DNA from: Streptomyces sp. LBL
GTDB lineage: Bacteria > Actinomycetota > Actinomycetes > Streptomycetales > Streptomycetaceae
Reading direction: 5' to 3'
NCBI RefSeq assembly: GCF_029893585.1
Contig: NZ_JARXYX010000003.1
Location: forward strand, 1-64,000
Length of the DNA: 64,000 nt
The notes under the pieces are model-generated. The model did not search any database, was not told the DNA's origin, and saw only the letters and a list, made by a program, of their open reading frames with translations. Numbering within the stretch: the first letter of the stretch is position 1; the number at the start of each line of letters is the position of its first letter. Shown piece by piece: positions 58,948-64,000 of this stretch. The position numbers were made by a program, and so were the translations under genes.

Positions 58948-61896
58948 TCACTCCTCGTCGCGCAGTCGGGCCGCCAGGGAGATCAGCGGCTGGGTCTCCT
59001 CGGTGTGGCCCGAGGCGGTCAGTCGGGAGATCGCCGCGTCGAGGCGAGCGAGGGCGGGGGCCGGGCGTTCCAGGTAGAGGCCCTCCACCGCGCCCGCGAG
59101 ACGGACGCACTCGGCCCACTCGCCGGCGCGGTCGTCGTCCCTTCCCGGCTCGCCGAGCAGGGCGAGTGCCTTCTCCAGGGCGGCCAGGGCGGCCTCGTAC
59201 TCGCCGGCGTACGCGTTGACCCGTCCGTGTTCGTAGGCCAGAGCGGTGTCCAGGGAGCGGCCGTGGGTCTCGTGTCCGGCGGCGCGGGCCTCGTCGGCGA
59301 TCCGGTCGGCGTCGGCCAGGAGAGCGAGGGCGTCGGCCAGGCCGTCGGGGCCCTGCTGCTTAGCCTGGAGACGGGCGAGTTCGCGCAGGCAGTTGCTGAG
59401 CTGCTCGTAGCTCGGGGCCTGGGCGTGGGCGACGAGTACCTGGTCCGCGACCTCGCGGGCCCGGCCGAACTCGCCGGTCTCACCGAGGAGGACGGCCGTC
59501 TCCGCGGCGATCATGACGTGGCTTCCCGGGTCGTCGTCCCAGCCGGCCGACTCGGCCGCGAGGGCGACGAACTCCGCCGTGGCGACCTTGAGGTCCTCCC
59601 CCGCGCGCAGCGCGCGGGCGCGGGTCAGGCGCAGCTGAGCGACGAGCCGGTCGTCCATCTCTCCGGCGGCGACGTCCGGTTCCGCCAGCAGAGAGTCGAG
59701 CAGAGCGATGCAGTCCTCGACGCGGCCCAGGTCGAGACTGAGCTGAGCCGCGTTGCTGTACGCGCAGTACGCGTCCGTACGGCTGCCGCGGCGAAGCTCC
59801 ACCTCCGCGGAGCGCGTCAGGTGCCGCAGGGCCTCCTCGGGACGGCCCAGGTGCATACAGGCCTCGGCCAGATCACCGTGCAGGCGGGCGGTGCCGGCCG
59901 CGTGGGCCGGCCAGTCGGCGGCCACTCGCAGGGCTTCGGTCAGGTCCGCGTGCGCGGTCTGCGCGTCCTGGAGCAGGAGTTGGAGCCGACCGCGCAGCCC
60001 GAGCGCGCGGGGCAGGTGCCAGGCGGGGCCGTGCGCCTTCAGCCGGTCGAGGAGGGCGTCGATCTCGGTGATCGCGGCGGGTCGGTCACCGGATATGGCA
60101 TACGTGCTGGCCCGCAGCATCAGGGCACCGGAGATCTGCCCGACGAGGTCGTGCCGGGTGGCGAACGTGTGCAGCAGATCCGCCTCGGCGAGGACCGGCG
60201 CGACGTGCGCCTCGCTCCCCGACGTCTGCAGGCGCAGGCCGAGCGCGGTCGCCCGCAGCCGCAGCAGACGGGCCTCCTGGAACGGCGCGAGGCCGGTCGT
60301 CTCCTCGTGCAGGCGGACCGCGGAGGCGTGGGCGGCGGTCAGGGCGGCGACCTTCGCCTCGGCTCCGTCGGCGGCGCCCGGCGCGGGGATCTCGGCGGCA
60401 GGGAGCAGGGCGCAGGCACGGGCGAGCGCCGCGTGTCCCGGCAGTCCGGCGTCGCCGTACAGGGCCGCGGCCTCCTCGTGGAGGGCGGCGGCGTCGGCGA
60501 ACTCGTCCTTCTCGCCCGCCGAGCTCGCCTCGTGGGCCAGCAGGTCCGCGCGCAGCTGTACGAGCGGGCCCACGGCCGGGTCGTCGGGGTGGGCGTAGTC
60601 GCGGGCGGCGACGAGGGTGCTCAGCCGCGCCCAGCAGGCCTGTGCGTCCGGGTGCCCCTGCTCGTCCAAAACCCTTGCACGGAGGATGAGTTCGGGCAGC
60701 GAGTCGGGGACGGCCGCGGCCGCACGGGCGGCGGGCGCGGCCACCTGTGCCGCCGGGGTCACGTCGTCGAGGCTGCGGGTGCGCAGGGTCAGTTCCAGTG
60801 CGTCCAGGAGCGGGGCACGGTCGAGGCGGGCCTTGCGGCGATCGGTGTGGGCCGCGGTTCCGTTGCGGGCGTCGAAGCGGGCGGCGAGGTCGTCGGCGCG
60901 GCCGCGCACCTCGGCGCGCAGGCCGGCCACCGTCCAGCTGCGGCCCGCGTACCCGGCGGCGGGCAGTTCGCCGTGGCCGACGAGTTCGACGCGCTGGAGG
61001 AGGACCTCCACGCCGGTGAGGAAGCTGAGCAGCTCCAGCGGCGAGTCGACCTCGTCGAACAGGCTCCGGTTCTCGGCGAGCAGTTCCACGCCGCGTGCCT
61101 CGTTGCCGGTGAGCGCGCAGAACTCCAGATGCCGGCCGACCTCCGACGACATCGAGGGGTTGCGGCGGCAGCTGCGGTAGCCGGTGAGGTGCAGTTCGCG
61201 GGCCCGGTCGGTGCGGCCGGTGCGCAGCAGGGGCAACAGCGCGTGCGAGACGGAGCGGGCCGGCTCCTCCTGGCAGGATTCCTGCCCGGCCAGGACGGGC
61301 TCCCAGGTGCGCAGCGCCCGCTCGTCGTCGCCCGCCGCGAGGTGGTGGAGCGCGCGCTCGCAGATCTCGCAGGCCTCGCAGTCGCTGAGCCGGGTGCGGG
61401 TGCGGCCCGCCCACAGCTCGTAGGCGAGGGTGGTGTCCTCACCGACGTGGCTGGCCAGCTGGTACGCCTGCCCGTAGTAGGGCTGGAGGCCGAGATCGGC
61501 CTTCTCGTAGCGGTCGCGCATCTCCGTCAGCCACTGGCGCAGGCTCGCCAGCGGTATCTCGGGCAGCGCACGCAAGGCGTTGGCCACCCACTTGAACCGC
61601 CAGAACAGCAGGTGGCGCAGGCGTTCGTCGAAGACGTCGGGCTGCTCGTCGAAGAGGGTCAGCAGGCGGGCGAAGACGACGGGCGACTTCCGGGGTTCGG
61701 AGCCGTACGTGTACGCCTCCTGGAGTTCGAGAAGCGCGTGGACGAGGGGGACGGGCTCCGCGAACTGCTCGGCGACGTCGACGAGTTCCTCGGCGGTGAC
61801 GGTGCGGGTACGCCCGTAGGGGCGCCGGTCGTTCTCCTGGAGCGCCTGGAACAGCTCGTCCGTGTTCTGGGGATGGGGTGCGGGTGCGGTCGGCAT
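58948..61896 (-). CDS. TPR-repeat protein partnered with an HSP90-like ATPase (982 aa)
   Basis: The ATG at 61896 lies two bases after the HSP90-like gene's stop; AAGGA upstream is inside that gene, so translation is coupled. The protein is almost entirely helical. From ~residue 400 on there are many TPR-type helix pairs (ALGLRGRLQLLLQDAQTAHADL, LHGDLAEACMHLGRPEEALRHL, YSNAAQLSLDLGRVEDCIALL, AYAGEYEAALAALEKALALLG). A Cys cluster (CEACEIC, ~175) could bind metal. No signal or membrane segment. TPR domains commonly bind HSP90 proteins in eukaryotes; the fixed pairing here suggests a physical partner or client adaptor. The 3' end abuts the homopolymer tract but the frame closes normally. Confidence 0.8.
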   Translation of the reverse strand: MPTAPAPHPQNTDELFQALQENDRRPYGRTRTVTAEELVDVAEQFAEPVPLVHALLELQEAYTYGSEPRKSPVVFARLLTLFDEQPDVFDERLRHLLFWRFKWVANALRALPEIPLASLRQWLTEMRDRYEKADLGLQPYYGQAYQLASHVGEDTTLAYELWAGRTRTRLSDCEACEICERALHHLAAGDDERALRTWEPVLAGQESCQEEPARSVSHALLPLLRTGRTDRARELHLTGYRSCRRNPSMSSEVGRHLEFCALTGNEARGVELLAENRSLFDEVDSPLELLSFLTGVEVLLQRVELVGHGELPAAGYAGRSWTVAGLRAEVRGRADDLAARFDARNGTAAHTDRRKARLDRAPLLDALELTLRTRSLDDVTPAAQVAAPAARAAAAVPDSLPELILRARVLDEQGHPDAQACWARLSTLVAARDYAHPDDPAVGPLVQLRADLLAHEASSAGEKDEFADAAALHEEAAALYGDAGLPGHAALARACALLPAAEIPAPGAADGAEAKVAALTAAHASAVRLHEETTGLAPFQEARLLRLRATALGLRLQTSGSEAHVAPVLAEADLLHTFATRHDLVGQISGALMLRASTYAISGDRPAAITEIDALLDRLKAHGPAWHLPRALGLRGRLQLLLQDAQTAHADLTEALRVAADWPAHAAGTARLHGDLAEACMHLGRPEEALRHLTRSAEVELRRGSRTDAYCAYSNAAQLSLDLGRVEDCIALLDSLLAEPDVAAGEMDDRLVAQLRLTRARALRAGEDLKVATAEFVALAAESAGWDDDPGSHVMIAAETAVLLGETGEFGRAREVADQVLVAHAQAPSYEQLSNCLRELARLQAKQQGPDGLADALALLADADRIADEARAAGHETHGRSLDTALAYEHGRVNAYAGEYEAALAALEKALALLGEPGRDDDRAGEWAECVRLAGAVEGLYLERPAPALARLDAAISRLTASGHTEETQPLISLAARLRDEE

Positions 61897-61898
61897 CG

Positions 61899-63752
61899 TC
61901 AGCTGTCCTTGCGGAGGGCGTGGGCGAGGAGGTCGAGGAAGGAGCGGTTGATGAGGCTCGATTCGGCGGGCCTCAGTGGGCGCCGGGACAGCATCGCGGC
62001 CTGCCCGTAGAGGGCTTCGGCGCTGGTGCGGGCCAGCTCGGGCTCGTCGATGGTGACGGCGGTGCGGACCAGCGGGTTGAGCTGGTTGAGGATCAGCTGG
62101 GCCCGTGGTGCCTCATGGCGCAGGGCGCCGAGGATGTCGCCCCACAGGCCGCCCTCCTGCTCACGGGCGAGCTGGGAGCGGGTCCGCTCGTGCCGGGCCT
62201 CGCGGCTGTCGACGAGGAGGGCGGGGGCGGAGGCGGGTTGGAAGGTGCGCAGCGCGACGTCGCAGTCGAAGACGGCGAGGGCCTCGCGGGCCAGGGCGAG
62301 GTAGGCGCCGGCGGCGAGTTCCGTCTCCCGGTCGACAGGGTCGAGGTGGGCGGTGAGGGTCGCCGGGTCGAGGTCGGCGACGACGGCCTCGGGCCTGATC
62401 TCGGGCAGCCGGTGGACCAGTTCACGGTCGTAGGTGTAGCCGCCGTTGACGACGCCGAGCCCGGCGGCCGAGGCGATCGCCGCGACCTGCCGGAACTCCT
62501 CCACGCTCGACGTCACGAGCACGGTGCGGTGGGTGCGCGCGAACTCGTCGAGGGTGGTGTGCCCGTCGGTGGTCTCGAACGGCAGCCAGGGCAGCAGCAT
62601 CCGCAGGATCTCGTCGTCGTGCACCGCGAGCGACTTGACGGCCAGGTGGTGGGCCTGGAGGAAGCGGCCCAGCAGGTCCGGGTCGCTGGCGGCGGCCCGG
62701 GCGATCCACGCGCGCAGCCGCTCGGCGAGGGCGTCACGGACGGCGGCGAGGGTGTCGTCCTCGTACAGGGACTCGCGGGACGCCGTCGGGCGCAGGCTCT
62801 CGGCGTCGACGACGCAGCGGACGAAGAAGGCCCACTCGGGCAGGATCTCCTCGGCCTGCTCGGACAGCAGCATGCCCTTGACGTGCACGCGGTGGCCGTG
62901 GCGGCGCCCGGCCGGCACCGTCTCGGGCAGCACGCACGCGATGCCCTTCAGGCCCACGGCCGGCAGGTCCAGCTCGATGGTGTCCAGCGGCGTGAACCCG
63001 AAGACGTCCGCTCCGTACGCGGCCAGCGCACGGGAACGGGCTCCCGGCGTGGGGTACGTGCGCGCCCAGGGCGCGGGCTCGGGGTTGACGGACGCGACCG
63101 GGGCGCCCGGACCGCCTGTGCCGTCGTCGAAGGTCATCGGGTGGCGCAGCAGGGAGCCGAAGTGCCGGGCCAGCGCGTGCACTTGTGCCGGGCGGGTCCA
63201 CTCGGCCGCGTCGGCGCGCGGAGTCAGCGTGACGGTGGTGCCGGGCCGGGGGCGGGCGGAGGCGGGCAGGGTGCGGACGCTGTAGCTGCCGTCGCCGCGT
63301 CCGCGCCACTCCACGGCGGGCGCGTCGGGGGTACGGGCGGAGCGGCTCAGGACGTGGATCTCGTCCGCGACCAGGAAGCAGGAGAGCAGGCCGATCCCGA
63401 ACTGGCCGATGAAGTCGGCACGTTGCTCGGCGATGCCCTCGGCACGCTTGCTGCTGCGGCCGATGGTGGCGAGGAAGGTGTGCACGTCGGCCTCGGTGAG
63501 ACCGACGCCGTCGTCCTCGACGCGGACCACCGAACCGTCCGCGTACACGCGGATACCGAAGGCGTCGGCGGCGGCCGGTTCGAGGCCGTGCCGGGCGGTC
63601 AGCGCGTCCACCGCGTTCTGCATCAGTTCGCGCAGGTAGACGCGGGGGCTGGAGTAGAGGTGGTGGGAGAGGAGATCGACGAGGCCGCGCAGATCCACCT
63701 GGAAGGTGCGATCGGCGCCGGCCGGGTTGACGGCAGTGTCGGGCAGAGTCAT
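61899..63752 (-). CDS. HSP90-like (HtpG-related) ATPase (617 aa)
   Basis: N-terminal GHKL ATP-binding domain: YLRELMQNAVDALTARH (catalytic Glu and Asn), DDGVGLTEADV (DxGxG), IGQFGIGLLSCFLVADEI (G-rich lid) and GTTVTLTP. A middle domain follows (LPAVGLKGIACVLPE, HVKGMLLSEQAEEILPEW, VDAESLRPTASRESLY, which is the conserved SREXL region). The C-terminal part is divergent. Length is near that of HtpG (~620). The ATG at 63752 begins MTLPDTAVNPAGADRTFQVD; an upstream ATG would add 34 low-complexity residues. It is probably a specialised second HSP90 rather than housekeeping HtpG, given its fixed TPR partner. Confidence 0.9.
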   Translation of the reverse strand: MTLPDTAVNPAGADRTFQVDLRGLVDLLSHHLYSSPRVYLRELMQNAVDALTARHGLEPAAADAFGIRVYADGSVVRVEDDGVGLTEADVHTFLATIGRSSKRAEGIAEQRADFIGQFGIGLLSCFLVADEIHVLSRSARTPDAPAVEWRGRGDGSYSVRTLPASARPRPGTTVTLTPRADAAEWTRPAQVHALARHFGSLLRHPMTFDDGTGGPGAPVASVNPEPAPWARTYPTPGARSRALAAYGADVFGFTPLDTIELDLPAVGLKGIACVLPETVPAGRRHGHRVHVKGMLLSEQAEEILPEWAFFVRCVVDAESLRPTASRESLYEDDTLAAVRDALAERLRAWIARAAASDPDLLGRFLQAHHLAVKSLAVHDDEILRMLLPWLPFETTDGHTTLDEFARTHRTVLVTSSVEEFRQVAAIASAAGLGVVNGGYTYDRELVHRLPEIRPEAVVADLDPATLTAHLDPVDRETELAAGAYLALAREALAVFDCDVALRTFQPASAPALLVDSREARHERTRSQLAREQEGGLWGDILGALRHEAPRAQLILNQLNPLVRTAVTIDEPELARTSAEALYGQAAMLSRRPLRPAESSLINRSFLDLLAHALRKDS

Positions 63753-63934
63753 CGGGCAGTCCGAAAGTGGGAGGGGCGACGGGTGGCGGGCAGGCGGCAC
63801 GGGGGCCGACGGGTGGTCAGGCGGCACCGGGGCCCGCCGAGTGATCGGCGGCACCGGGGCGATGGGTGGTCAGGCGGCACCGGGGCTCGACGGGTGCTCA
63901 GGCGCGGCGGGTGGTGGCGGGTGCTGGCGGAGGC
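63753..63934. repeat. Imperfect GC-rich direct repeats before the HSP90-like gene
   Basis: GGCGGCACCGGGGC recurs at about 63821, 63848 and 63872, with related copies around GGGTGGTCAGGCGGCAC, giving an irregular 25-28-bp periodicity. These repeats make up the whole gap between the preceding gene's stop and the HSP90-like start and would be transcribed as its leader if the genes form one operon. Confidence 0.65.
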
Positions 63935-64000
63935 TCAGGCGCGGCGGTGGCGGCGGGCGAACTGCTTCTCGGAGTCGGCGAAGTAGACCCAGGGCCACTT
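63935..64000 (-). CDS. 3' end of an unidentified gene (last 21 codons)
   Basis: From base 64000 the minus strand reads KWPWVYFADSEKQFARRHRR and one more Ala, then TGA at 63937-63935. It is open to the window edge. The segment is basic at its end and is followed by the repeat region and the HSP90-like gene in the same direction, so it may be the first gene of that operon. Too short to identify. Confidence 0.5.
   Translation of the reverse strand, partial: KWPWVYFADSEKQFARRHRRA

Overview
The window is high-GC actinobacterial DNA, almost certainly a Streptomyces chromosome. Supporting signs are the strong GC bias, GTG/TTG starts, the divergent xylA/xylB pair followed by a ROK regulator, MsiK-style sugar transporters without their own ATPase, and a large thiotemplate locus flanked by insertion-sequence debris. 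No rRNA, tRNA or CRISPR was seen.

Layout. 1-995: 3'-truncated gene (minus strand) for a secreted DUF3494 (ice-binding-like) protein with a collagen-like tail. 1.6-4.2 kb: transposase relics (IS5-type twice, IS982-type once) around two small ordinary genes. 4.47-36.74 kb: a biosynthetic locus with two giant enzymes that converge. On the plus strand is a 4704-residue PKS-NRPS (AT-ACP / KS-AT-DH-KR-ACP / C-A-PCP / C-A-PCP / TE) followed by an MbtH gene. On the minus strand is a 4106-residue NRPS-PKS (formyltransferase / condensation-like lobe / A(Gly) / N-methyltransferase / PCP / KS-AT-DH-ER-KR-ACP / thioester reductase) followed by an unrecognised, possibly oxygenase-like gene, two alpha/beta hydrolases and a cut-down antiporter gene. 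A divergent MFS exporter closes the locus. I do not recognise the product of either assembly line.

36.9-44.6 kb: thiolase, a proline-rich membrane protein, xylose catabolism (xylA, xylB, ROK regulator), an FMN reductase and an N-terminally truncated P450. 44.8-58.5 kb: a glycan-use locus with an ABC importer (binding lipoprotein and two permeases), two GH127-family enzymes, a LacI regulator, a secreted glycosidase with two discoidin-type modules and a secreted ricin-B/zinc-protease-like protein. GAAAA-GG-TTTTC-like operator candidates lie near the LacI gene and before the secreted glycosidase, suggesting one regulon; by family this should handle beta-L-arabinofuranosyl glycans. 58.5-58.95 kb is a G/C homopolymer tract that looks like a sequence or assembly fault. 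58.9-64 kb: a TPR protein and an HSP90-like ATPase in a coupled operon, plus the last 21 codons of an upstream gene.

Working together: in the biosynthetic locus, megasynthase 1 should make an acyl-methylmalonyl-(alpha-amino acid)-(beta-amino acid) chain released by a thioesterase. Megasynthase 2 should make a short N-formyl/N-methyl glycine-derived chain extended once with malonate, fully reduced and released as an aldehyde or alcohol. Whether they are two steps of one pathway or two adjacent clusters cannot be decided from sequence alone.
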